From Aeromonas popoffii (lineage in GTDB: Bacteria > Pseudomonadota > Gammaproteobacteria > Enterobacterales > Aeromonadaceae): DNA of 38,179 nucleotides. This document shows, one piece after another, positions 9,281-15,865 of this stretch. The DNA lies in assembly GCF_000820025.1 (NCBI RefSeq), contig NZ_CDBI01000033.1, forward strand, positions 49,773 to 87,951. The letters are read 5' to 3'. The notes under the pieces were generated by a model that saw only the letters and a program-made list of their open reading frames with translations, did no database searches and was not told where the DNA came from. Numbering within the stretch: position 1 is the stretch's first letter; each line of letters starts with the position of its first letter. A program made the position numbers and the translations under genes.

Positions 9281-10282
9281 ATGACAACTACTACCTCAGT
9301 CGGCCAAACCGCCAGCGCCGCGGCGGCCAGCGGCTCCCGCCTGCAACTGGCCCGGATATGGGATCAATACGGCATGCTGGTGATCTTCGCCATCCTGTTC
9401 TTGCTGGCCTGCGTGCTGGTGCCCAACTTTGCCAGCCTGATCAACATGCGCGGGCTGGGGCTGGCTGTCTCCATGTCGGGCATGGTGGCCTGCGGCATGC
9501 TGTTCTGCCTCGCCTCCGGCGAGTTCGACATGTCGGTCGGCTCCGTGGTCGCCTGTTCAGGCGTTGCCTGCGCGGTGGGCATCAACGCCACCGAGAGCAT
9601 CACGGTCGGCATCCTGGCCGGTATGTCGGTGGGGGTGCTGTTTGGCCTCATCAACGGCATCGTGGTGGCCAAATTCAAGATCAACGCCCTTATCACCACC
9701 CTCGCCACCATGCAGATGGCGCGCGGGGTGGGCTACCTCATCTCCGATGGCAAGGCGGTCGGCATAGTGGAAGAGGGTTTTTTCGATCTCGGCAACTCCG
9801 CCCTGCTCGGGATCCCGACGCCGGTCTGGCTGACGGCGCTCTGCTTCGTGCTCTTTGGCCTGCTGCTCAACAAGACCACCTTCGGTCGCAACACCCTGGC
9901 CATGGGGGGCAATGAAGAGGCCGCGCGGCTGGCCGGGGTCAACGTGGTGCGCACCAAGATCATCATCTTCACCATGACCGGGCTGATTGCCTCCATTGCC
10001 GGCATCATACTCGCGTCGCGCATGACCTCGGGCCAGCCCATGACCTCCATCGGTTTCGAGCTGGTGGTGATCTCGGCCTGCGTGCTGGGCGGTGTCTCTA
10101 TGAAGGGGGGGATTGGCAAGATCTCCTACATCATCGCCGGTGTGCTGATCCTGGGGCTAATGGAGAACGCCATGAACCTGCTAAACATATCCCCGTTTGC
10201 CCAGTACGTGGTGCGCGGCCTGATCCTGCTCGCCGCCGTGCTGTTCGATCGCTACAAGCAGGTACGCAAGGCGCGCATCTGA
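9281..10282 (+). CDS. araH: L-arabinose ABC transporter, permease
   Basis: Inner-membrane channel subunit of the arabinose importer, presumably a homodimer with two AraG domains. It has 333 residues (E. coli AraH about 328). A Thr/Ser/Ala-rich N-terminal tail is followed by around nine hydrophobic segments, beginning LVIFAILFLLACVLVPNF. The BPD_transp_2 family signatures ASGEFDMSVGSVVA, GLINGIVVAKFKINALITTLA and the cytoplasmic loop GGNEEAARLAGVNV are present. AGGAGA lies seven to eight bases before the ATG. It is 48 bases after araG and is the last structural gene of araFGH. Confidence 0.96.
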   Translation: MTTTTSVGQTASAAAASGSRLQLARIWDQYGMLVIFAILFLLACVLVPNFASLINMRGLGLAVSMSGMVACGMLFCLASGEFDMSVGSVVACSGVACAVGINATESITVGILAGMSVGVLFGLINGIVVAKFKINALITTLATMQMARGVGYLISDGKAVGIVEEGFFDLGNSALLGIPTPVWLTALCFVLFGLLLNKTTFGRNTLAMGGNEEAARLAGVNVVRTKIIIFTMTGLIASIAGIILASRMTSGQPMTSIGFELVVISACVLGGVSMKGGIGKISYIIAGVLILGLMENAMNLLNISPFAQYVVRGLILLAAVLFDRYKQVRKARI

Positions 10283-10292
10283 CCTCCCTCCT

Positions 10293-10329
10293 ACCGGCGC
10301 AGGCTCACGTTCTGTTGGCTTGCGCCGGT
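10293..10329 (+). terminator. Hairpin downstream of araH
   Basis: ACCGGCGCA pairs with TGCGCCGGT around a 19-base loop, ten bases past the araH stop. No T-tract follows, so it may be a weak terminator or an mRNA 3'-end stabiliser before araC. Confidence 0.45.
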
Positions 10330-10356
10330 GACACTATGGCGCTCGGCCCATGCCAT

Positions 10357-10372
10357 TGTGAGCCAGCTCAAC
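10357..10372 (+). promoter_or_regulatory. Possible CRP site upstream of araC
   Basis: TGTGA-GCCAGC-TCAAC matches eight of ten conserved positions of the CRP consensus TGTGA-N6-TCACA, 55 bases before the araC start. Arabinose genes are known to be CRP-dependent in enteric bacteria. This is a consensus match only. Confidence 0.35.
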
Positions 10373-10426
10373 AATTTCACACGACGCTGACCGCCAGATA
10401 GCGCGTTCCCAAGGTGAGTCTTTACA

Positions 10427-11338
10427 ATGGCCCAAGCCGATTTTTTTACCCAAGCGCTGTTTTCCGCCATGTCCTCGATGCAAAAAGAGAAGCCGAAACA
10501 ACTTAATCCCCTGTTGCCGGGCTACGCCTTTGATGTCTTCCTGGTCTCGGGCATGACCCCCATAGAGCAGGGGAGCGCGCTCGACTTCATCATTGACAGG
10601 CCCCAGGGCATGAAGGGCTTCATCGTCAACCTGACCATCAGAGGCAAGGGGCAGATCTTTCATGGGGATCAGGCATTCACAGTGGAGCCCGGCGACCTGC
10701 TGCTGTTCCCGCCGGCGGCCGTGCACTATTACGGCCGGGCGCCGGATGCGCGGGAGTGGTACCACCGCTGGGTCTATTTTCGGCCGAGGGCCTATTGGGC
10801 CGACTGGCTAAAGTGGCCGCAGGTGACGGAGCGGGTGGGGTGCCTGCAACTGGCGGACAGCCAGTTGCTCACCGAATTTGACGCTCTGTTCCTCGACATC
10901 GAAGAGACCCACCAGCAGCTCAGACCCATGTCGGAACAGCTCGCCATGAACCTGCTGGAACGGCTGCTTATTCGTTGCTACGAGGCCTCTTCTCTCAATG
11001 CCTACCCCACCATAGATCACCGGGTTCACCAGGCGTGCCAGATCCTGAGCGAGTCGCTCTGTGCCGAAATCTCGGTAGAGGCGCTGGCGGAGCGGGTGTT
11101 TTTGTCTCCTTCACGGCTGGCGCACCTGTTTCGCGAGCAGGTGGGGGTGAGCATAGTGCGCTGGCGCGAGGATCAGCGGATCATGCGGGCCAAGCTGTTG
11201 CTGCAGACCACCCCCATGTCGGTGGCCACCATAGGCCAGCAGGTGGGCTATGACGATCAGCTCTACTTCTCGCGGGTGTTCAGGAAACGGGTGGGCGTCA
11301 GCCCGACCGAATACCGCAAATGCGCCACCCCGCTGTGA
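10427..11338 (+). CDS. araC: Arabinose-responsive transcriptional regulator AraC
   Basis: Activates the ara operons when arabinose binds and may repress by looping without it. The 303-residue protein (E. coli 292) has an N-terminal cupin arabinose-binding and dimerisation domain (about residues 30-170; [28 protein letters not shown], followed by HYYGR and [10 protein letters not shown]). The C-terminal region has two helix-turn-helix motifs. The recognition segment [17 protein letters not shown] and the WREDQRI and [18 protein letters not shown] segments are close to E. coli AraC. That similarity, together with the E. coli-like operator before araB, supports the assignment. AAGGTGAG precedes the ATG by eight bases. 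Unlike E. coli, araC lies downstream of araFGH rather than divergent from araB. Confidence 0.95.
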   Translation: MAQADFFTQALFSAMSSMQKEKPKQLNPLLPGYAFDVFLVSGMTPIEQGSALDFIIDRPQGMKGFIVNLTIRGKGQIFHGDQAFTVEPGDLLLFPPAAVHYYGRAPDAREWYHRWVYFRPRAYWADWLKWPQVTERVGCLQLADSQLLTEFDALFLDIEETHQQLRPMSEQLAMNLLERLLIRCYEASSLNAYPTIDHRVHQACQILSESLCAEISVEALAERVFLSPSRLAHLFREQVGVSIVRWREDQRIMRAKLLLQTTPMSVATIGQQVGYDDQLYFSRVFRKRVGVSPTEYRKCATPL

Positions 11339-11421
11339 CGGGGGGATTGCAGACAGGGACGATGCGCCAGCCAAGCGTCATCAGTGTCGCAGATGCCAGA
11401 TCAGGCTAGTTTTTCGAAGGT

Positions 11422-11452
11422 TTCACTGGCCCCTGAGAAGAGGGCCAGTGAA
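11422..11452 (-). terminator. Terminator after rpmJ2
   Basis: An 11-bp stem (TTCACTGGCCC with GGGCCAGTGAA) and a 9-base loop lie 14 bases past the rpmJ2 stop. It may also serve araC from the other side, 84 bases after its stop. T-tracts are short on both sides. Confidence 0.6.
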
Positions 11453-11465
11453 GGGGCTGACTTGC

Positions 11466-11591
11466 TCAGCGCTGGCGGGCCTTGAATCTGGGATTGCTCT
11501 TGCAGATCACGAATAGCTTGCCGCGGCGACTGACAATCTGGCAATCCGGGTGGCGCGACTTGGCTGATTTGAGGGAGGAGAGCACTTTCAT
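11466..11591 (-). CDS. rpmJ2: Alternative 50S ribosomal protein L36 (zinc-free type)
   Basis: A 41-residue protein beginning [20 protein letters not shown] and containing [11 protein letters not shown], highly similar to E. coli YkgO, here slightly shorter at the C-terminus. It is the paralogue of L36 that replaces the zinc-containing form under zinc starvation: it keeps Cys17 and a later Cys but lacks the full zinc-ribbon set of ligands. Its ATG overlaps the rpmE2 stop codon by one base (TAATG), so the two are translated as a coupled pair. Expression is expected to follow the Zur-type operator upstream of rpmE2. Confidence 0.93.
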   Translation of the reverse strand: MKVLSSLKSAKSRHPDCQIVSRRGKLFVICKSNPRFKARQR

Positions 11592-11857
11592 TACTTGTCT
11601 TTTCCTTTGTTGAAGAAGTGGCCGAAACGTTGCCCAAAGCGGGCGACCTGGCCCTCCTTGCCGATCTGCTTCTGCTTGCCGGTATAGAAGGGGTGAGAGG
11701 CACTGGAGACATCCAGCGTCACATAGGGATAGGTATTGCCATCCTCCCACTGCTTGGTGCGGTCTGTTTTGAGGGTGGAACCCACCAGAAAATAGTTGTT
11801 GGCGGTCAGATCGTGAAACAGGATCTGACGGTATTCGGGGTGAATGTTGGGGCGCAT
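11591..11857 (-). CDS. rpmE2: Alternative 50S ribosomal protein L31 type B (zinc-free)
   Basis: An 88-residue type B L31 (E. coli YkgM, 87). Landmarks are [16 protein letters not shown], the [21 protein letters not shown] segment and the FGQRFG tail. It lacks the CxxC zinc motif of type A L31. Such paralogues replace zinc-binding L31 in the ribosome when zinc is scarce, freeing zinc. The gene is first in a two-gene unit with rpmJ2 and lies 24 bases downstream of a Zur-like palindrome. Confidence 0.95.
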   Translation of the reverse strand: MRPNIHPEYRQILFHDLTANNYFLVGSTLKTDRTKQWEDGNTYPYVTLDVSSASHPFYTGKQKQIGKEGQVARFGQRFGHFFNKGKDK

Positions 11858-11880
11858 AATACTCGCTCTATGGTTTTTCG

Positions 11881-11895
11881 TGTTATGTTATAACA
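11881..11895. promoter_or_regulatory. Zur-type operator
   Basis: TGTTATGTTATAACA is a perfect inverted repeat (TGTTAT, 3-base centre, ATAACA) resembling the gammaproteobacterial Zur consensus core TGTTATA-N-TATAACA. It lies 24-38 bases upstream of the rpmE2 start on the minus strand, a position that would overlap its promoter. Zur repression of the zinc-free L31/L36 pair is established in several bacteria; its operation here is inferred. Confidence 0.75.
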
Positions 11896-12097
11896 GCATA
11901 AATAATGCTCCTGTTGAGAATGAATATCAACTATTTTTTAGGGCGCTATAAGGGTAGATGAAGGGGGCATAGAGCATAAAACGGGCGGGTATGAGCTGCC
12001 CGGGAGCAGGAAAACCGGTTATCTGCGACGCCACTGCAACTTTGATTGAAGGCCTGCTTGGGGAAGCAGATAATCCCTCCTTTACTTTTGATTTTTA

Positions 12098-12113
12098 CTG
12101 TATAAAAATACAG
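12098..12113 (+). promoter_or_regulatory. LexA box (SOS operator)
   Basis: CTGTATAAAAATACAG is an exact CTGT-N8-ACAG palindrome flanked by TA and TT, matching the LexA consensus TACTGTATATAAAAACAGTA closely. It lies 24 bases before the dinI-family start codon and therefore overlaps the likely promoter. Confidence 0.88.
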
Positions 12114-12137
12114 TTATAAATCATGGAGACTTATCCT

Positions 12138-12386
12138 ATGCGTCTGGAAATCATCATCGACAAGAAACATCAGATCCCTACCACCACCATGGAGGCGCTG
12201 CGTCAGGAGTTGCTCAAGCAGTTGGGCGAGAAGTTCCCCGACCTGCATGTGCGGGTCGCGCCGGGCGGTGCCATGGCGATGACGGTCAGCCGTGCCAGCA
12301 AGGAAGACAAGGAGCTGGCGGAGGCCATGGTGCAGGAGGTGTGGGAGAACGCTGACAGCTGGATGCCGGAAAACGCCGCCTCCTGA
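12138..12386 (+). CDS. dinI: DinI-family SOS protein
   Basis: Small damage-inducible protein that in E. coli binds RecA filaments and modulates UmuD processing and LexA cleavage. The 82-residue product (E. coli 81) shares the MRLEIIID start, a central FPDLHVRVAPGG segment, and the C-terminal SKEDKELAEAMVQEVWENADSW helix that carries acidic residues for RecA contact. The frame also has an ATG at 12123, but ATG 12138 aligns with the family start and has GGAGA about nine bases upstream. The LexA box directly upstream supports SOS control. A paralogue such as another DinI-like protein cannot be excluded. Confidence 0.9.
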   Translation: MRLEIIIDKKHQIPTTTMEALRQELLKQLGEKFPDLHVRVAPGGAMAMTVSRASKEDKELAEAMVQEVWENADSWMPENAAS

Positions 12387-12450
12387 GGCTCGCTGGCCGC
12401 CGGCTGAGTCGTGTATGGCAGGCGCCAGAAAGACTCAACAAGGATCAGAG

Positions 12451-12475
12451 AAAACGCAGCCTCGGCTGCGTTTTT
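12451..12475 (+). terminator. Rho-independent terminator after dinI
   Basis: AAAACGCAGCC and GGCTGCGTTTT form an 11-bp stem with a two-base loop (effective loop larger), followed by TTTTT. It is a strong terminator 65 bases after the dinI stop, and is A-rich enough on its other side to be bidirectional. Confidence 0.88.
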
Positions 12476-12537
12476 CCGTTTCTGGCCACACTGGGAGTTT
12501 ACCTGCTCACATCGTGCTGGAAGGGGGATCCTGCGCC

Positions 12538-13362
12538 TTACAACCCGGCCCAGCGCTTGAGGCTATTGACCTGTACCCGCTGGTTGGCCTGGGCTATCTC
12601 GCGGTGGGCACGCAGCGCCTTGATGGCCTCGGGCAGGGCGGCGTGCACCTCGGCGGCCGTCATGCCGGGATGCAGCGCGGGGTGATAGGCAAGCTTGAGC
12701 AGCACATAGTCGAGTCCGGTCGGGAAGCTGTCGATGCTGTTGTCGTTGAAGATGGAGGGAAACACCTTGTCCGAGTCGTTGGGCAGGCCCATCACCTGGG
12801 TGAGTTCTTCTACTACGCAATCGAGAAAACGCCCCTTGGCCCGGCTGTAATCTACCGGAATGATGATGGTGGCGCGGGCTATCTCATAGCGGGCATTGGT
12901 GGCGAAGTTGGCTATGCACAGCCCCTCTTTGAGCGCCATCTTGATGGAGGCATCCTGGCCCATTGTCCGTTTGGCCCAGCTCGCCATCTGCGAGTGTTGG
13001 GTCATGATCAGGGTGATGTTGGCGTTGTCGTTCACCAGTGTGATAGGGCGACCTATGATGCTGGCCAGATGCTGGCTCTGGATCTTGACCACCTCGGCCT
13101 GCAGCGGCTTGTCGCCAAATTCATTGATGAGCCTGAGACGGATGGGTTGCTGCCAGCGGGAGAAACGCACATTCTGCTCGTGGCCATATTCCTGTTTCAT
13201 GGCGACTTCGAAGAAGCTCTGAGTCAGATAGGCATCGCTCTGCCAGTGGTCGGCGGCGTGCAGGGAAAGCGGTGGGAGCAGCAACACCAGACTCCACAGG
13301 CTCATCAAGCCTCCCTTGAATGTGCGAGCACGTGGCAGTAGCGGATGGCGCAATGGGATCAT
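12538..13362 (-). CDS. DUF2927-type exported protein of unknown function
   Basis: A 274-residue protein with an N-terminal basic region and a hydrophobic segment (SLWSLVLLLPPLSLHAA, about residues 21-37) that reads as a signal peptide with cleavage after LHA. The central motif around residues 180-210 (DCVVEELTQVMGLPNDSD, then PSIFND) is what I recall as the signature of DUF2927, a proteobacterial family of unknown function. The paired glutamates E185-E186 followed by TQ are reminiscent of metallopeptidase-like centres, but no HExxH is present. ATG 13362 has AAGGAGG immediately upstream, so it is preferred over the longer frame from 13440. It lies 25 bases after the YgjP-like gene and is probably co-transcribed with it. 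Confidence 0.8.
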   Translation of the reverse strand: MIPLRHPLLPRARTFKGGLMSLWSLVLLLPPLSLHAADHWQSDAYLTQSFFEVAMKQEYGHEQNVRFSRWQQPIRLRLINEFGDKPLQAEVVKIQSQHLASIIGRPITLVNDNANITLIMTQHSQMASWAKRTMGQDASIKMALKEGLCIANFATNARYEIARATIIIPVDYSRAKGRFLDCVVEELTQVMGLPNDSDKVFPSIFNDNSIDSFPTGLDYVLLKLAYHPALHPGMTAAEVHAALPEAIKALRAHREIAQANQRVQVNSLKRWAGL

Positions 13363-13387
13363 GTTTCCTCCTTGAAACGGCAATCGG

Positions 13388-13891
13388 TCAGCGCGCGGCG
13401 CGCTCAATATCGCGCCAAGTGAGCCAGAGTCTGAGATCAAACTCCAGTTGATGATAGTCCGGCTCCATGTGTTGACAGAGCTGATAGAAGGCCTTGTTGT
13501 GATCCTTCTCCTTCAGGTGGGCCAGTTCGTGCACCACTATCATCTTCAAAAAGGCGGGGTGAGCCTCCTTGAACAGGGCTGCGATGCGGATCTCGTTCTT
13601 GGCCTTGAGCTTGTTGCCCTGTACCCGGCTGACATAGGTGTGCAGGCCGAGGGCATCTTTGATCACGTTGATCTTGCCATCGAAAATCACCTTGGACAGC
13701 GGCGCCGAGCTTTTCAGATAGCGGTTCTTCAACTCCATGGTGTAACCCAGCAGCGCCTTATCACTCTGGATCAGGTGACTGTCCGGGTAGCGTTTTTCCA
13801 GCATGTCGCCCAGCTTGCCCGCCGCGATCAGCTGTTGTACCTGGGCCTTGAGCTGGTCCGGGTAGCCCCCGAGATAGGTCAGTTCCGCCAT
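13388..13891 (-). CDS. YgjP/WLM-type metal-dependent hydrolase
   Basis: A 167-residue cytoplasmic protein with the zinc-peptidase motif HELAH at residues 121-125, followed by the HNKAFY segment (His131), which is typical of the YgjP (DUF45, WLM-like) family. In these proteins the two histidines, the glutamate and a downstream histidine form a metal site; substrates are not established. There is no signal peptide. The preceding segment IRIAALFKEAHPAFLKMIVV matches the family's core helix. It is first in a probable two-gene unit with the DUF2927 gene. Confidence 0.85.
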   Translation of the reverse strand: MAELTYLGGYPDQLKAQVQQLIAAGKLGDMLEKRYPDSHLIQSDKALLGYTMELKNRYLKSSAPLSKVIFDGKINVIKDALGLHTYVSRVQGNKLKAKNEIRIAALFKEAHPAFLKMIVVHELAHLKEKDHNKAFYQLCQHMEPDYHQLEFDLRLWLTWRDIERAAR

Positions 13892-13991
13892 GGTTTGTCA
13901 CTCGTCACATCAAAAAAGAGCGCCATTGTAGTCATCCCGCGTTGGCTTGGGTAGGGCTTGCTCTCTTCCCTGCGTGTGTTCGTCCAAGCAA

Positions 13992-14023
13992 AAGGGCCGT
14001 CACTGTGATCAATGACGGCCCTT
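13992..14023. terminator. Bidirectional terminator
   Basis: AAGGGCCGTCA pairs with TGACGGCCCTT around a 10-base loop, 18 bases after the stop of the minus-strand membrane protein gene. On the minus strand the stem runs into TTTT. It separates that gene from the ygjP-like unit. Confidence 0.8.
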
Positions 14024-14041
14024 GCTGGCGATGGTGCGGGA

Positions 14042-15685
14042 TCAGCGCCTGCGATAAAGGCCGGGGTCCACCTCTTCATACTGGCTCACCAGATATTGAT
14101 AGAAGGCGAGGCTGGAAGGGGAGCTCGGTTTTTTCAGCTCGTCGGCAATCCGTTCCGGCTTGGCGATGATGAACTTGGGACTCTGGCGCTTGATGTCGGC
14201 CAGCACACGTTCACGCACGTCGTAGGGCGGATTGACGTTGGCAAAGAAGAGATAGGCGGAGGCCGGCTGGCGATCGGTCCACAGATAATATTGCGGCTGT
14301 ATGCCATCGACCCAGATCTTGTCGGTCGGGCCGGTTTCGGCCTTGATCCGATCGACCCGTACCTGAGCTGGCAGGTTGAACGGCGTGCCCTTCAGGCTGC
14401 CTTCCCAGGCGTTGTTGAGCAGCAGGACCAGCATGGCCAGCGAGGCGAGCCAGGGAGTGGCACTGCGCACATCCCAGGCGCGCCACAGGGGCACCAGGAT
14501 CAGCACGGGCAGGGCCCACAGCAGACTGTTGCCGAGCACTTCCCGCACCCGTTCCAGCGACCACTCCTTGGTGCTCCAGCCGTAACCGAGCTGCTGGGCC
14601 AGCAGCCAGCTGGCGGTCAGCACCACCAGCGAGATACAGAGCAGGCCGAGGCCATCGGCTTGCTGCTCGCTGCGATCCAGCAGGCAGGCGAGCGGCAACA
14701 GGGCCAGCGGCAGATAGAGCACATCGTAGTGATCGAACACATGGCCGGAAACGGAGTTGGCGACCAGGGTGAACACTACGCCGAACAGGGTGGCGCACAG
14801 GACGGGCAGATACCACTCCTGCCGCCTGCTCATCATCAGTATGATGAAGGCGGGTAGCAGCATGATGAGGCCGGTGCGCAGCAGGCCGACGCTGCCCACA
14901 TCTGGCGAGAAGCCGTTACCGTAGCTGCCCTCGAAGAAGATGTCGAAGGCGTAATACTTGAATTCGGCCAGCAAGCTGTGGTGCTGGAAGTAGGCAAGCA
15001 GGGGGGCGCCTATCAGGGCCAGTCCCAGCAGGCTGGAGAAGAGCAGGGCGAAGGCGCAGCGCCACTGTTCGCGCAGGCACCAGTGGCAGAACAGCACCAG
15101 ATACCAGGCGCCCCAGAAGGCGCCGTTGTTGGTGCGCATCCAGGCTACGATGGCAAAGGTCAGCGCCGCCACCAGGGCCGGCCCCCAGCTGAAGCGCTTG
15201 TCCAGCAGCATGGTGATGAAGGCCCATTGGGCGAGGAGGGCCAGATGGAAGGTCCAGTCCTCGGTCATGTTGCCGTAGTAATAACGGGTGCTGTAGAGCG
15301 CCAGCACCGCCAGCATGCTACCGAGGCGTGCGCGCAGGGAGAGGCCGAGCTGGCCGAATGCTTGCCAGCTGGCCAGCAGACCGAGCCAGCAGAGCGCCCA
15401 CTCCAGCAGCCAGATCCCGAAGAAGCCACCCAGGTGGTAACCGAGTGCATTGAGGGCGAAGATCATGGGGCCCTTGATGTCGACCATGTCCCGGTAGAGC
15501 ACGCCCCCCTCACTCCACATCTTGCCCATCACAGCGAACAATGAAGCATCGAAGCCGGGGGCCATGCCATGAAACAGCGGGTTGCGCAGGCAAAACAGCA
15601 AGGCCAGCAGGCCAGTGAGCAGGATCACCAGCGGCCTAAGGCCCGGATTGACACGAGGAGGGGTAAAGCGGATGACATGATTCAT
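14042..15685 (-). CDS. GT39-like polytopic membrane protein, putative glycosyltransferase
   Basis: A 547-residue protein with about ten hydrophobic segments and a hydrophilic C-terminal domain of some 120 residues. The first large loop has acidic residues in GFDASLFAVMGKMW and YRDMVDIKGP (Asp46, Asp66, Asp69), the arrangement seen in lipid-phosphate-sugar-dependent glycosyltransferases of the GT39/ArnT/PMT superfamily. A glycosyltransferase role in surface polysaccharide or lipid modification is therefore plausible, but neither donor nor acceptor can be read. ATG 15685 was chosen because the extra 23 residues of the longer frame look non-coding and a weak AGG lies upstream. It is monocistronic, flanked by terminators and not in a polysaccharide cluster. 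Confidence 0.75.
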   Translation of the reverse strand: MNHVIRFTPPRVNPGLRPLVILLTGLLALLFCLRNPLFHGMAPGFDASLFAVMGKMWSEGGVLYRDMVDIKGPMIFALNALGYHLGGFFGIWLLEWALCWLGLLASWQAFGQLGLSLRARLGSMLAVLALYSTRYYYGNMTEDWTFHLALLAQWAFITMLLDKRFSWGPALVAALTFAIVAWMRTNNGAFWGAWYLVLFCHWCLREQWRCAFALLFSSLLGLALIGAPLLAYFQHHSLLAEFKYYAFDIFFEGSYGNGFSPDVGSVGLLRTGLIMLLPAFIILMMSRRQEWYLPVLCATLFGVVFTLVANSVSGHVFDHYDVLYLPLALLPLACLLDRSEQQADGLGLLCISLVVLTASWLLAQQLGYGWSTKEWSLERVREVLGNSLLWALPVLILVPLWRAWDVRSATPWLASLAMLVLLLNNAWEGSLKGTPFNLPAQVRVDRIKAETGPTDKIWVDGIQPQYYLWTDRQPASAYLFFANVNPPYDVRERVLADIKRQSPKFIIAKPERIADELKKPSSPSSLAFYQYLVSQYEEVDPGLYRRR

Positions 15686-15786
15686 GGGTGACCTGTTCCA
15701 GCTGGGAAGTCTCGAAAGCGGGCCTATCTTGCCGAGCCTGACTGCGCTATGCAATGGGCGTGGCAGATGTGCTTGAAATAATTTGC

Positions 15787-15823
15787 AAAAGTGCCGTCTT
15801 CTGGCAAGAAAGCGGCACTTTTT
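15787..15823. terminator. Bidirectional terminator
   Basis: AAAAGTGCCG pairs with CGGCACTTTT around a 16-base loop, with T-runs on both strands. It lies 43 bases past the stop of the minus-strand nucleotidase gene. Confidence 0.8.
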
Positions 15824-15865
15824 ATGACAAACGTGGCAGAAGTGGTGGTCTGAGTCCCACTGGGT

